Shown: piece by piece, positions 45,285-54,424 of the stretch
Position numbering within the stretch: position 1 is the first letter of the stretch
How the letters are laid out: every line of letters starts with the position of its first letter
DNA from: Paraburkholderia hospita
GTDB taxonomy: Bacteria > Pseudomonadota > Gammaproteobacteria > Burkholderiales > Burkholderiaceae
Assembly: GCF_002902965.1 (NCBI RefSeq)
Contig: NZ_CP026106.1
Coordinates: 2,294,001 to 2,358,000 of the forward strand
Reading direction: 5' to 3'
DNA length: 64,000 bases
Notes under the pieces: model-generated
What the model was told of the DNA's origin: nothing
The model's database searches: none
Seen by the model: only the letters and a program-made list of their open reading frames with translations
Position numbers and translations under genes: made by a program

Positions 45285-45368
45285 ATGATGGATCTCGCAG
45301 CGCGGCTGCCGGCCACGGCCTACGCCCATCCTGTCCAGTTACCGGTTCGAAAGAAACACGTTGTCGAA

Positions 45369-45686
45369 ATGAACGATGCGTCGCATAAGATAGGTTCTAT
45401 CTCTTCGTCGTCTAAAGCTTCCGCCGTGACCACACCGTCTACCCTTCCCGAGCCGGAACGCGCGCAGGACACCACCTGCGTCGCGAAGGATGCCGCGAAG
45501 CACGGCGGCACGCCGTGGGCGATGTTCGCGCTGTCGGCCGTCGGGCTGCTGGTCGGCGCGTTCGCGGTGATCGGGCCCGAGCATGTGTCCGTGGCCGTCG
45601 CCAAGACGCTACTGACGGTCGGCTGCCTGCTGGTCGCGGCGCTCGCGGGCATTGTCGCGTCCGATCTGTCGCGCAATCGGCGGTGA
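45369..45686 (+). CDS. small two-helix membrane protein
   Basis: Read from ATG 45369 the product has 105 residues: a polar Ser/Thr-rich N-terminus, then helices at about 50-68 (WAMFALSAVGLLVGAFAVIG) and 75-95 (AKTLLTVGCLLVAALAGIVA), ending DLSRNRR. The frame is open to ATG 45267; no candidate start has a convincing SD, so the N-terminus is uncertain. No family recognised. It precedes the rpoD leader on the same strand. Confidence 0.5.
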   Translation: MNDASHKIGSISSSSKASAVTTPSTLPEPERAQDTTCVAKDAAKHGGTPWAMFALSAVGLLVGAFAVIGPEHVSVAVAKTLLTVGCLLVAALAGIVASDLSRNRR

Positions 45687-45829
45687 TGGGCATGCACCAG
45701 CACGGGGCATCAGCAGTTGCATAAAACTGGTGCACCGCACCACCTTTTCTGCTACACTTGCAGATTCACTTTTCAGCACGCGTCGAATTGCGTCCTAACT
45801 GGAAGGCACTGCGCCGGAGTCGGGTGAAC

Positions 45830-45847
45830 GTGCTGGCATGCCAGCAC
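45830..45847. promoter_or_regulatory. 18-bp perfect palindrome in the rpoD leader
   Basis: GTGCTGGCATGCCAGCAC is fully self-complementary with no spacer. It lies about 140 bases upstream of the rpoD start. A shorter inverted repeat (GGTGC-acc-GCACC) sits around 45731-45743. The absence of a loop argues for a protein operator rather than a terminator. Confidence 0.5.
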
Positions 45848-45986
45848 ATCGCCAGTGACTTCGAGCACACCGTTCCGCGTCAATCGATTCGTGCAACACC
45901 CCGCCCACACCTCACGATCCGACAGGTTGCCCGCCTGCCGCGCGTGTTTGCGCGGGGATGCGAAACAGCCTGCCGAGGAGAACGTA

Positions 45987-47984
45987 TTGGCAAAGCTTGA
46001 CCGGGACAATTCCCAGTTCGAAACCACCGCACCGAAGGCGCCCAAGCGCGCAGCAAAAGCGAAGGCGCAACCCGCCGCCGCGCCGCTAGATGCGGCCTTG
46101 CTGGAATCCCTCGTCGAAGAGCGTCAACGTCAGATGCGCGCGCTGATCGCGCTGGGCCGCGAACGCGGCTATTTGACGCACGCCGACATCAACGACCACT
46201 TGCCCGACAATTTCACCGAAACAGCCGCGATGGAAACCATCGTCAGCACGTTCGGCGAAATGGGCGTGTCCGTGTACGAAACGGCGCCCGACGCGGAAAC
46301 GCTGCTTCTGAACGACGGCCCGTCGGCTGCCGCATCGGACGATCAGGCCGATGAGGAAGCGGAAGTCGCGCTGTCCACGGTTGACTCCGAATTCGGCCGC
46401 ACGACCGACCCGGTCCGCATGTATATGCGTGAAATGGGTGCGAGCGAGCTGCTCACGCGCGCCGGCGAAATCGAAATCGCCAAGCGCATCGAAGGCGGCC
46501 TGCAGGACATGGTGCAAGCCATCGCAATGTGCCCGTCGATCATCTCGACGATTCTCGCGGACGTGGACCGCGTCGTCGCGGGTGAAATCCGCATCGACGA
46601 ACTGGTCGACGGCATCAGCGACACGAGCGAAGCCGCCGAACTCGACGAGGAAGCAGCGGACGCCGCTGCGGAAGAAGAGCTGGAAGCGAGCGCCTCGGAC
46701 GAAGATTCGGACGAAGACGACGGCGACCTGTCGGATGACGGCGGCGAAAAAGCCAACGCCGCGCGCCTCGAGCAACTGACGGTCGACAGCCTCGCGATCT
46801 TCGGGCGCGTGCGCGACCTCTTCGCCAGCGTGCCCGACATGCCCGTCACGGACAAGCGCCGCGCGACGGCCATCGCGAACCTGCGCGAGTCGATCCAGCA
46901 GGAACTCACGCCGATCCGCTTCACGGCCAAGACCATCGACCGCCTGTGCGCGGAAGTGCAGGCGCAGGTCGCGCAGGTTCGCGCGATCGAACGCCACATC
47001 CTGCAGATCGCCGTGGACCGCTGCGACATGCCGCGCGAAGCGTTCGTCGAATCGTTCCCGGGCAACGAAACCGATCTCGACTGGACGATGCGCATCGCCG
47101 CGAAGTCGAAGTCGTACGGTCCGGCGCTCGAGCGTCACCTGCCTGCCATCCAGTCGGAACAGCAGAAGCTGGTTGACATCGAAGCGTCGATCGCGCTGCC
47201 GCTGCAACAGCTCAAGCAGATCAACAAGCAGCTTGGCTCGGCGGAAGGCAAGATGCGCCAGGCCAAGCGCGAGATGATCGAAGCGAACCTGCGTCTCGTC
47301 ATTTCGATCGCGAAGAAGTACGTCAACCGTGGCATGCACTTCCTCGACCTGATCCAGGAAGGCAACATCGGCCTGATGAAGGCAGTGGACAAGTTCGAAT
47401 ACCGTCGCGGCTGGAAGTTCTCGACGTACGCAACGTGGTGGGTCCGTCAGGCCATCACGCGCGCGATCGCCGATCAGGCACGCACCATTCGTGTGCCCGT
47501 TCACATGATCGAATCGATCAACAAGCTGAACCGCATCCAGCGCGAGATCGTCCAGCAGACGGGTCAGGAGCCGCATCCGTCGGTGCTCGCCGAGCGCATG
47601 GACATGCCCGAAGCGAAGATCCGCAGCATCCTGAAGATCGCGAAGAATCCGGCCTCGCTGGATTCGCCTGTGGGTGAAGATGCCGACACGACGCTCGGCG
47701 ACATGATCGAAGACACGTCCGCGACGTCGCCCGCCGACGCCGCCGTGCACGCGAACATGCGCCGCGCGATCGACGAAGCGCTCGACGCCCTCACGCCGCG
47801 TGAAGCGAAGGTGCTGCGCATGCGCTACGGCATCGACACGGCCTCGGAACTGACGCTTGAAGAAGTGGGTCGCCAGTTCGACGTGACGCGCGAGCGTATC
47901 CGCCAGATCGAAGGCAAGGCGATCCGCAAGCTCAATCACCCGAGCCGCGCGGACAAGCTGCGCCCGTTCCTCGAACGCAGCTGA
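45987..47984 (+). CDS. rpoD: RNA polymerase sigma-70 factor RpoD (probably a secondary paralogue)
   Basis: TTG 45987 with GAGGAG at ideal spacing gives 665 residues beginning [19 protein letters not shown]. Region 1.2, the non-conserved acidic insert (about 225-260, Asp/Glu/Ala-rich), region 2 ([20 protein letters not shown] and [20 protein letters not shown]), region 3 and region 4 ([20 protein letters not shown]) are all intact. Compared with the main Burkholderia RpoD I recall, the Lys/Ala-rich N-terminus is shorter and the extreme C-terminus differs ([17 protein letters not shown]). dnaG, the usual upstream neighbour, is missing. A strong terminator follows. Confidence 0.93.
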   Translation: MAKLDRDNSQFETTAPKAPKRAAKAKAQPAAAPLDAALLESLVEERQRQMRALIALGRERGYLTHADINDHLPDNFTETAAMETIVSTFGEMGVSVYETAPDAETLLLNDGPSAAASDDQADEEAEVALSTVDSEFGRTTDPVRMYMREMGASELLTRAGEIEIAKRIEGGLQDMVQAIAMCPSIISTILADVDRVVAGEIRIDELVDGISDTSEAAELDEEAADAAAEEELEASASDEDSDEDDGDLSDDGGEKANAARLEQLTVDSLAIFGRVRDLFASVPDMPVTDKRRATAIANLRESIQQELTPIRFTAKTIDRLCAEVQAQVAQVRAIERHILQIAVDRCDMPREAFVESFPGNETDLDWTMRIAAKSKSYGPALERHLPAIQSEQQKLVDIEASIALPLQQLKQINKQLGSAEGKMRQAKREMIEANLRLVISIAKKYVNRGMHFLDLIQEGNIGLMKAVDKFEYRRGWKFSTYATWWVRQAITRAIADQARTIRVPVHMIESINKLNRIQREIVQQTGQEPHPSVLAERMDMPEAKIRSILKIAKNPASLDSPVGEDADTTLGDMIEDTSATSPADAAVHANMRRAIDEALDALTPREAKVLRMRYGIDTASELTLEEVGRQFDVTRERIRQIEGKAIRKLNHPSRADKLRPFLERS

Positions 47985-48029
47985 TCGCTATCGCCGCCGC
48001 CTGATAAGGGCGCGGCAGAGCCTCAAACG

Positions 48030-48063
48030 AAACGCGGCAGCCCAAAGGCTGCCGCGTTTTTTT
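48030..48063 (+). terminator. Rho-independent terminator of rpoD
   Basis: AACGCGGCAGCC pairs with GGCTGCCGCGTT (12 bp, 4-nt loop) and is followed by an uninterrupted T run, 46 bases after the stop. Confidence 0.93.
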
Positions 48064-48107
48064 ATGCTTGCGGTTCGCTCGAACTCGATACGAACCGCAT
48101 GACACGC

Positions 48108-48548
48108 TTAGTGATGCTCGCTGTATTCCTTGCGAGCGATCGGCGTTGCGCGAACCTTCGTGTACTGGAACGCCGGAATGGCCTTCACAGCGTCCTTGGT
48201 CGCGCCTGCCCACACCAGCTTGCCGCCCGTAAAGTCGATCTGCGAGAACGGCACGGCGACGTCATGCTGCGACACACCGAGGAACTGATGCGCGGCGACG
48301 ATCGCGAACGAAGCAGCGTTGTCCGGCGCAATGATGATGTCGTGCAGCACGCCGACCTTCTGGCCCTGCTCGTTGTAGATCGGCTTGCCAAGCAGGCTCT
48401 TCTTCGCGCTCCAGCCGTTGACGATGATCGATTCCTGCTCGACGCTCACGCCAATGGTCTGCGAGCCTGCCACTTGCGCGCTTGCCTGGCCTGCCATCAA
48501 GCCGAACGTCGATGCCGCGATCAGAACCGCTGCCCACTTTGCCTTCAT
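48108..48548 (-). CDS. secreted PRC-barrel domain protein
   Basis: A 146-residue protein: signal peptide ending GQASA (about residue 24), then a PRC-barrel-like domain with WSAKKSLLGKPIYNEQGQKV, GVLHDIIIAPDNAASFAIVA and VAVPFSQIDFTGGKLVWAGA. PRC-barrels occur in photosynthetic reaction-centre H subunits and RimM, and in exported single-domain proteins of unknown role such as this one. The SD is GGAG. It converges on rpoD. Confidence 0.85.
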   Translation of the reverse strand: MKAKWAAVLIAASTFGLMAGQASAQVAGSQTIGVSVEQESIIVNGWSAKKSLLGKPIYNEQGQKVGVLHDIIIAPDNAASFAIVAAHQFLGVSQHDVAVPFSQIDFTGGKLVWAGATKDAVKAIPAFQYTKVRATPIARKEYSEHH

Positions 48549-48720
48549 AGCTTATTCTCCGTTGTGAAATGTTGCGATGGACTGCCGCTGCTGTAAGAGG
48601 AAGCGTAATACCTTACCGCATCAGAAAGAAAAAGTCGCAGAAGGGTACGTAGGTTTTTTCCGAGAATGCGTGCGCCCTTTCCGACATGCACGGCGACGCG
48701 CATCGCATCGATATGCGCCG

Positions 48721-49521
48721 CTACTTCCCAAGCCGCAGTCCTTTACCGATCACCGTGCCGTCTTTCTGGTTCACCAGCCAGACGGCCTGAACGTTCGCGT
48801 GCAGTGTCGAGGTGCGGCGCGTGATGTCGGTGGGTTCTTCGTCGGCGGGATCGCTGTGCTCTCGCATCTCCGTCAGATACGGCGGTTCGAGCGTGCAGAC
48901 GAGCACGATCGCGAAGCTGTCGCCGGTCTGCTCGAAGGCTGCTTGCGGGACGGTCAGACGCCCGCGCGCCGCCGTCTTCGTCTTGCCTTCCGTCGCCAGT
49001 TCGATCGAATCGATCTTCTGGATAAAGCCCTTGGCCTTCGCATCGGGCGCGATCACGAGGCCGCGCCCGCTCGGGCCGACGATGCTCTGGTAGAGCTGGA
49101 TCGCGTCGGGATGCTCGTCGCTCGCAAGCGGCACATTCACACTTAGCACATGCGTATTCGACCGATACAGAATGCCGCGCGGCGCCGGAATCATGAACAG
49201 GAAAGTGCGCTGCCCGTTTTCGGCCGCCTCGGCATGACCGCGCACGATGCGGTCGTAGGGTTCGCGCGCGAACTTGCGGATGCGAGTGGTCAGCGAATCC
49301 GTCGCGGCCGGGGGCATCTGGCTCGCGAGCATGTCGCGCACCTTGACGGGGTCGTCGGCGGTGAAGCGGTCGGGCGTTGCCGGGGCGCTTGCCTCATGAG
49401 CCACGTTGCCCTTGGGCGCGGCCGGCGTGGCGTTCGCCGTGCCGGCGCACAACGCCAGCGCGACACACAGCATTGGCAGCACGCGATTGCCCGAAGCAAC
49501 CGTGCGATTCAGAAATTGCAC
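48721..49521 (-). CDS. secreted hypothetical protein
   Basis: Starting at GTG 49521 (SD GGAGAGGA) the product has 266 residues with a clear signal peptide (about 12-31, ALCAGTANA). The mature protein has a mixed alpha/beta pattern: RTFLFMIPAPRGILYRSNTH, LSVNVPLASDEHPDAIQLYQ and FAIVLVCTLEPPYLTEMREH. No family or active site is recognised. A 58-codon upstream extension is rejected. Transcribed alone. Confidence 0.65.
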   Translation of the reverse strand: MQFLNRTVASGNRVLPMLCVALALCAGTANATPAAPKGNVAHEASAPATPDRFTADDPVKVRDMLASQMPPAATDSLTTRIRKFAREPYDRIVRGHAEAAENGQRTFLFMIPAPRGILYRSNTHVLSVNVPLASDEHPDAIQLYQSIVGPSGRGLVIAPDAKAKGFIQKIDSIELATEGKTKTAARGRLTVPQAAFEQTGDSFAIVLVCTLEPPYLTEMREHSDPADEEPTDITRRTSTLHANVQAVWLVNQKDGTVIGKGLRLGK

Positions 49522-49734
49522 AACATCCTCTCCGTTGAAAATGGCGCTATCGGTGCGCCTCGCTGCGTTGAACGCAATCCATTTCAGCACGCATTCTAAG
49601 CGTATTCGATCAACGGGATATGGCATGCACGCATTTGCCCGAATGCGTTGGCGCAAAAAAAGCCAGGTGCGCAAACACCTGGCGTACATCGACATCGAAC
49701 TGCACGGCGCGCGAAGCGCCTTCGTTCTTCCTGG

Positions 49735-49956
49735 TTATCTCATTGCGAGCACGCTGCTCACCAGTTGGCTCCACCAGGCGGGCAGGTTCTTGTACAGATT
49801 CGGCAAGCCCGTCGATGTGACGAACACACTGCCCGCGCCATGCTTCGCCGCGTACGGCACGATGCCCGGCATCTGCGCCTCCGTCGCGCCGTACAGCATG
49901 CGCACGAAACGCTTCGCGACGCCCAGTTGCCCGCCTTCAGGCTTTATTGTGGAACT
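49735..49956 (-). pseudogene. C-terminal fragment of a spherulation-specific family 4 (glycosidase-like) protein
   Basis: On the minus strand an open frame of about 73 codons ends at TAA (49735-49737) and reads PEGGQLGVAKRFVRMLYGAT, then IVPYAAKHGAGSVFVTSTGL and PNLYKNLPAWWSQL. This resembles the C-terminus of spherulation-specific family 4 proteins, where a YVTDD-LPNP-LP-YW motif ends the barrel. It has no start or N-terminal domain: upstream it runs into a stop (49957) and AT-rich DNA. Likely a decayed remnant; the identification rests on motif memory. The rest of the 49522-50090 gap shows nothing else. Confidence 0.45.
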
Positions 49957-50090
49957 TCAAATAGGGAGAGAATGCAGAGATATTTTCGATGAATTTTGTG
50001 ATCCTGATTATTTGAACGTTTGTGAATGGCGATAACACGATTCGCAAACGTTGCCTTTTCCATATTCACGACACTGCGGCCGCGGAAAAA

Positions 50091-51284
50091 TTATTGCGCG
50101 CTCGAACCGAGCAGCCCGCGCGCCGCGAGATTTGCGTAGAGCGCGCGCACGCCGAACGTCCACGGCGTGATCTCCGTGCACAGTTGTACCGTGTTGCGCA
50201 ACGCGCCGAGTTGCGGCGTCGAGATCGTCACGATATCGCCCAGGTGATGCGTGAAGCCGCCGCCTTTCGCGTCGCGGTCCTTGATCGGCGAAAACATCGT
50301 GCCGAGGAACAGCATGAAGCCATCCGGATACTGATGATGCTTGCCGCAAGTCTGCGCGACGAGATCGGCGGGATCGCGGCTGATCTCCGACATATGGCTC
50401 ACGCCTTCGAGCAGAAAGCCATCGTCGACGCCTTCGACGCGCAGCGACACGCTCGTGCGCCGTACGGTATCCAGCGTGAAGTCGCCGTCGAAGAGCCGCA
50501 CGAACGGTCCGATCGAACACGAGCCGTTGTTGTCCTTGCACTTGCCGAGCAGCAACGCCGATCGCCCTTCGATATCGCGCAAGTTCACATCGTTGCCGAG
50601 CGTCGCACCGACGATCACGGCCTTGCTGTTGACGGCCAGCACGATCTCCGGCTCAGGGTTGTTCCATGTCGATGCCGCGAGCAGGCCGACATCCGCGCCG
50701 AAGCCCACGGACGACATCGGCTGCGACTTCGAAAACACTTCCGCGTCGGGGCCGATGCCGACTTCCATGTATTGCGACCACGCGCCGCGCCGCTCGAGTT
50801 CCGCCTTCAGACGCGCCGCCGCTTCCGAGCCCGGCTTGATTTTCGACAGGTCGGTGCCGATCACCGTTGCAATCGTCTGCCGCACTTCTTCGGCCTTCGC
50901 GGGATCGCCGCCCGCCTGCTCTTCGATCACGCGCTCGATCAGGCTCACGGCGAACGTGACGCCGCATGCCTTGATCGGTTGCACGTCGCAGGGCGCGAGC
51001 AGTTGCAGGTTCGCCGACGCATCGTTCGCGAGACTCGCGGCGATCAGTTCGGCTGCGCTGCCGAGCCGTTCGCCGGGCGCATTGCGTGCGATCTCGACGG
51101 CATCGTCGCGTTCGAACAGATCGGCCGTGGTCGGCGCGCTCGATGTGATGTCGAACACGTCGCCATTGCGCACGGCCACGACGCTCGGCCCTTCATGACG
51201 GTCCGTCTTGCGCCACACGCGGCCAATCAGCAGCGCGCGGTCGAGATCGTCGGGAAGATAGTTCGTTTCGTTCGATGCAGTCAT
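50091..51284 (-). CDS. FAH-family sugar-acid dehydratase (2-keto-3-deoxy-xylonate dehydratase-like)
   Basis: From ATG 51284 (GGAG SD) the product has 397 residues. The fumarylacetoacetate-hydrolase fold is seen in NNPEPEIVLAVNSKAVIVGA, with metal-binding acidic residues in PEPE, and GFMLFLGTMFSPIKDRDAKG. Its length and gene context match XylX of the Caulobacter Weimberg pathway, which converts 2-keto-3-deoxy-D-xylonate to alpha-ketoglutarate semialdehyde. The pentose stereochemistry is not certain: L-arabinonate is an alternative. It is the last gene of the cluster. Confidence 0.82.
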   Translation of the reverse strand: MTASNETNYLPDDLDRALLIGRVWRKTDRHEGPSVVAVRNGDVFDITSSAPTTADLFERDDAVEIARNAPGERLGSAAELIAASLANDASANLQLLAPCDVQPIKACGVTFAVSLIERVIEEQAGGDPAKAEEVRQTIATVIGTDLSKIKPGSEAAARLKAELERRGAWSQYMEVGIGPDAEVFSKSQPMSSVGFGADVGLLAASTWNNPEPEIVLAVNSKAVIVGATLGNDVNLRDIEGRSALLLGKCKDNNGSCSIGPFVRLFDGDFTLDTVRRTSVSLRVEGVDDGFLLEGVSHMSEISRDPADLVAQTCGKHHQYPDGFMLFLGTMFSPIKDRDAKGGGFTHHLGDIVTISTPQLGALRNTVQLCTEITPWTFGVRALYANLAARGLLGSSAQ

Positions 51285-51309
51285 GAAGCGAGTCTCCAAT
51301 CATTGTTGG

Positions 51310-53097
51310 TCAATGCGAATGCCGCGGATTCCCGCGCTCGGCGATCACTTTCAGATAGAGCGTCGCGGGCTCGAGACAGCCGCCCGTCGAAAGCTGCCCG
51401 ACCGTCTGACGATACAACTCCTGCCACGGCGTTTGCGCAGGCGGGATGTCGAACGTCATGCTTGCGCGGCGGCGCGCCAACTCTTCCTCATCGACGAGCA
51501 ACTGCACGCTGCGCGCGTTGAGATCGACGCGAATGCGATCGTTCGTGCACAACAGCGCAAGGCCGCCGCCGACAGCCGCTTCCGGCGACATGTTGAGAAT
51601 GGACGGGCTCGCCGACGTGCCGCTCTGCCGTCCGTCGCCCATGCAAGGCAAGGACGTGATGCCCTGCCGCACGAGTTCCGCGGGCGGCGCCATGTTGACC
51701 ACTTCCGCGCTGCCCGGATAACCGACCGTGCCCGCGCCGCGAATGACGAGCATGCAGTGCTCATCGATGTCGAGCGACGGATCGTTGATGCGCGCGTGAT
51801 AGTCCTCGGGACCGTCGAACACGATCGCGCGCGTTTCGAACGTATTCTCGTGGCCCGGCTCGCTCAGATAAGTTTGCCGGAACGCCTCGCCGACCACGGA
51901 CATCTTCATGATCGCGCTATCGAAGAAGTTGCCCGACAGCACGATGAAACCCGCGCCATGTTTGAGCGGCTCGGCTGTCGTGCGAATCACATCGCGATCG
52001 CCGGTCACCGAACGCGCGGCGATATCACCGATGCTGCGGCCCGATACCGTCATACACGATTCGTGTACTAGGCCCGCTTCGCACAGTTCATGCATGACGG
52101 CAGGCACGCCGCCCGCGCGATGAAAACTCTCGCCGAGATATTCGCCCGCAGGCATGCAATTGACGAGCAACGGCACCTGTTCGCCGACACGTTGCCAGTC
52201 CGCGAGACTCAATTCGATGCCCATATGCCGCGCTATCGCGATCAGATGCGGCGGACAATTGCTCGATGCGCCCAGCGCGGACGCCACGACGATTGCATTC
52301 TCGAACGCCTCTTTCGTCATGATGCGCGAGGGCTTCAGATCTTCGCGGACCATCTCGACGATACGCTTGCCTGTTGCATACGCCATCTGCCCGCGCTCGC
52401 GGTACGCAGCGGGAATGCTCGCGCAGGCGGGCAGCGACATGCCGAGCGCTTCCGCGAGGCTGTTCATCGACAGCGCTGTGCCCATCGTGTTGCAGTGTCC
52501 GATGGAAGGCGACGAGGCGGTCGTCAGTTCCATGAAGCCTTCATAGTCGATCTCGCCCGTCGCGAGCAGATTACGCGCGTGCCAGATCACGGTGCCGGAG
52601 CCGACGCGCTTGCCTTGATGCCAGCCGTCGAGCATCGGGCCACCCGACAGCACGATTGCGGGCATGTCGACGGTCGCGGCCGCCATCAGACAGGCGGGCG
52701 TGGTCTTGTCGCAGCCGGTGGTCAGCACCACGCCGTCGAGCGGAAAGCCATGCAGGATTTCTACGAGACCGAGATACGCGAGATTGCGGTCGAGCGCGGC
52801 CGTCGGGCGGCGGCTCTGTTCGGCAAGCGGATGCACGGGAAATTCCATCGGAATGCCGCCCGCGTCGCGGATGCCCGCCTTCGTGCGCGCGGCCAGTTCG
52901 ATGTGATGCCGATTGCAGGGCGCGAGATCGCTACCCGTCTGCGCGATGCCGATGATCGGCCGGCCCGACTGCAACTCTTCGCGCGTGAGGCCGTAGTTCA
53001 TGAAGCGCTCGACATAGAGCGCGGTCATATCCGCGTGCGAAGGATCGTCGAACCACTCCTGGCTGCGCAGACGGCGTGCTTGCGTGTTCTCCGTCAT
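51310..53097 (-). CDS. IlvD/Edd-family sugar-acid dehydratase (xylonate/arabinonate type)
   Basis: A 595-residue iron-sulfur dehydratase starting at ATG 53097 (GGAG SD). Cluster-ligand cysteines C61 (APCNRH), C129 (TTGCDKTTPAC) and C202 (GHCNTMGTA) sit where pentonate dehydratases such as Caulobacter XylD have theirs, and Lys131 is in the metal-site motif. It should remove water from D-xylonate or L-arabinonate to give the 2-keto-3-deoxy acid. Encoded 25 bases upstream of the FAH-fold dehydratase gene, which catalyses the next step. Confidence 0.9.
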   Translation of the reverse strand: MTENTQARRLRSQEWFDDPSHADMTALYVERFMNYGLTREELQSGRPIIGIAQTGSDLAPCNRHHIELAARTKAGIRDAGGIPMEFPVHPLAEQSRRPTAALDRNLAYLGLVEILHGFPLDGVVLTTGCDKTTPACLMAAATVDMPAIVLSGGPMLDGWHQGKRVGSGTVIWHARNLLATGEIDYEGFMELTTASSPSIGHCNTMGTALSMNSLAEALGMSLPACASIPAAYRERGQMAYATGKRIVEMVREDLKPSRIMTKEAFENAIVVASALGASSNCPPHLIAIARHMGIELSLADWQRVGEQVPLLVNCMPAGEYLGESFHRAGGVPAVMHELCEAGLVHESCMTVSGRSIGDIAARSVTGDRDVIRTTAEPLKHGAGFIVLSGNFFDSAIMKMSVVGEAFRQTYLSEPGHENTFETRAIVFDGPEDYHARINDPSLDIDEHCMLVIRGAGTVGYPGSAEVVNMAPPAELVRQGITSLPCMGDGRQSGTSASPSILNMSPEAAVGGGLALLCTNDRIRVDLNARSVQLLVDEEELARRRASMTFDIPPAQTPWQELYRQTVGQLSTGGCLEPATLYLKVIAERGNPRHSH

Positions 53098-53248
53098 CTC
53101 GTGTCTCCATGTTTGCTTGTGCCGTCGTTGCTTCGGCTGCATCGCTTGCATCGCGCGTCAAAGGCGCATCACGTACGGCACGTTATCGGTAACATCGGAC
53201 CATGGTAGCACGGCACTCGCGCGACACGAAAGGCCGCAACGACAAGCG

Positions 53249-54367
53249 TCAGGCGCTTTCGCGCGCGATCACCGTGTAGTCGATTTTCACGCTTTTGCGC
53301 GTCGATGTGCGCGCCGATGCATGACGCGCTGCACCGTCGCTTTCGGCAAGCGCGGCCAGCAGCGTTTCGCCCGTGCGCGTGCCGATGCCGTAAGCGTCGA
53401 CGGAAACTGTCGTGATGGTCGGCGAGCAGCACGCGGCCATTTCGAAGTTGCCGAAGCCCGCAATCGCGATATCGCCGGGCACCGACAGGCCCCGACGGTG
53501 GCACTGCATGATTGCGCCGAACGCGGACATGTCGCTCACGCACATCACGGCATCCGTGTCGGGCCATTGCTGCAACAGCGCTTCGAGCGCGGGCGCGCCG
53601 TGGCTCATCGTGATGGGCGATTCGCCCAACCTTACGACGCGCGGCTCGCCCATACCCTGCGCCTTCACTTCCTGCAGATAGCCCTTCAGGCGTTCCATGC
53701 CGCGTCTGTCGAGCTCGCTCGCGCCCCCCAGAAAGCCGATCCGCCGATAACCGCGCCCGGTCAGATAGCGCACCATCTCGCGCGCCGCTTTGGCGTTGGA
53801 GAAACCTACGGCCGCGTCGATCGGTGTCGCCGGCAAATCCCACATCTCGACGACGGGCACGCCCGAGCGCACCAGCAGTTCGCGTGTCGCGGGCGTGTGC
53901 TGCGCGCCCGTCAACGCAATGCAGCGAGGCTGATGACGCAGCATCGAACGCACGAGCCGTTCTTCGCGTTCGAGGTCGTAGTCGGTGTCGCCGATCAGCA
54001 GTTGCAGGCCGTGCGGTTCGAGCGCGGACGTGAGTCCGCGCACGGTGTCGGAAAAGTTGGAACTGGCCAGCGACGGCACGAACACTGCCGCGAACGCCGA
54101 GCGCCCGGAGGACAGCGCGCCTGCCGCAGCGTCCGCGACGTAGCCGAGTTCGTCGATCGCCAGCTGCACGCGCTCGCGTGTCGCGGGCGCGACGCCGCGG
54201 CCAGCCAGCACGCGCGACACGGTCATCTTCGATACGCCCGCCAGCGCCGCAACGTCGGACATGCGCGGCGGTCCCGCAAGCGTGCTGCGTGTTGCGGAGA
54301 CGCGCCTGGTGATGCGTGGAGTGCTCGACATGCTGATGGCTTCGGTCGCGTTCGTGGACAGGCGCAT
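53249..54367 (-). CDS. LacI-family transcriptional regulator of the sugar-acid cluster
   Basis: Up to 372 residues; ATG 54331 is an alternative start, and neither has a good SD. The LacI helix-turn-helix spans about residues 36-60 (MSDVAALAGVSKMTVSRVLA), and the effector domain shows LGYVADAAAGALSSGRSAFA and GYRRIGFLGGASELDRRGME. It is most like GntR/LacI regulators of sugar-acid genes. It is flanked by the lactonase and dehydratase genes on the same strand, so it likely regulates them in response to a sugar acid or aldonolactone. Confidence 0.92.
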   Translation of the reverse strand: MRLSTNATEAISMSSTPRITRRVSATRSTLAGPPRMSDVAALAGVSKMTVSRVLAGRGVAPATRERVQLAIDELGYVADAAAGALSSGRSAFAAVFVPSLASSNFSDTVRGLTSALEPHGLQLLIGDTDYDLEREERLVRSMLRHQPRCIALTGAQHTPATRELLVRSGVPVVEMWDLPATPIDAAVGFSNAKAAREMVRYLTGRGYRRIGFLGGASELDRRGMERLKGYLQEVKAQGMGEPRVVRLGESPITMSHGAPALEALLQQWPDTDAVMCVSDMSAFGAIMQCHRRGLSVPGDIAIAGFGNFEMAACCSPTITTVSVDAYGIGTRTGETLLAALAESDGAARHASARTSTRKSVKIDYTVIARESA

Positions 54368-54424
54368 ATGATAACGGCAGCGCCGTATGCCCCATCCATC
54401 CGCGACGGATGCAACGCCGCGCGC

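Noticed and set aside
46086..47939. 617-codon minus-strand frame opposite rpoD
   Set aside because: Mirror frame of a high-GC gene; Val/Arg/Asp/His-rich with no domain or SD.
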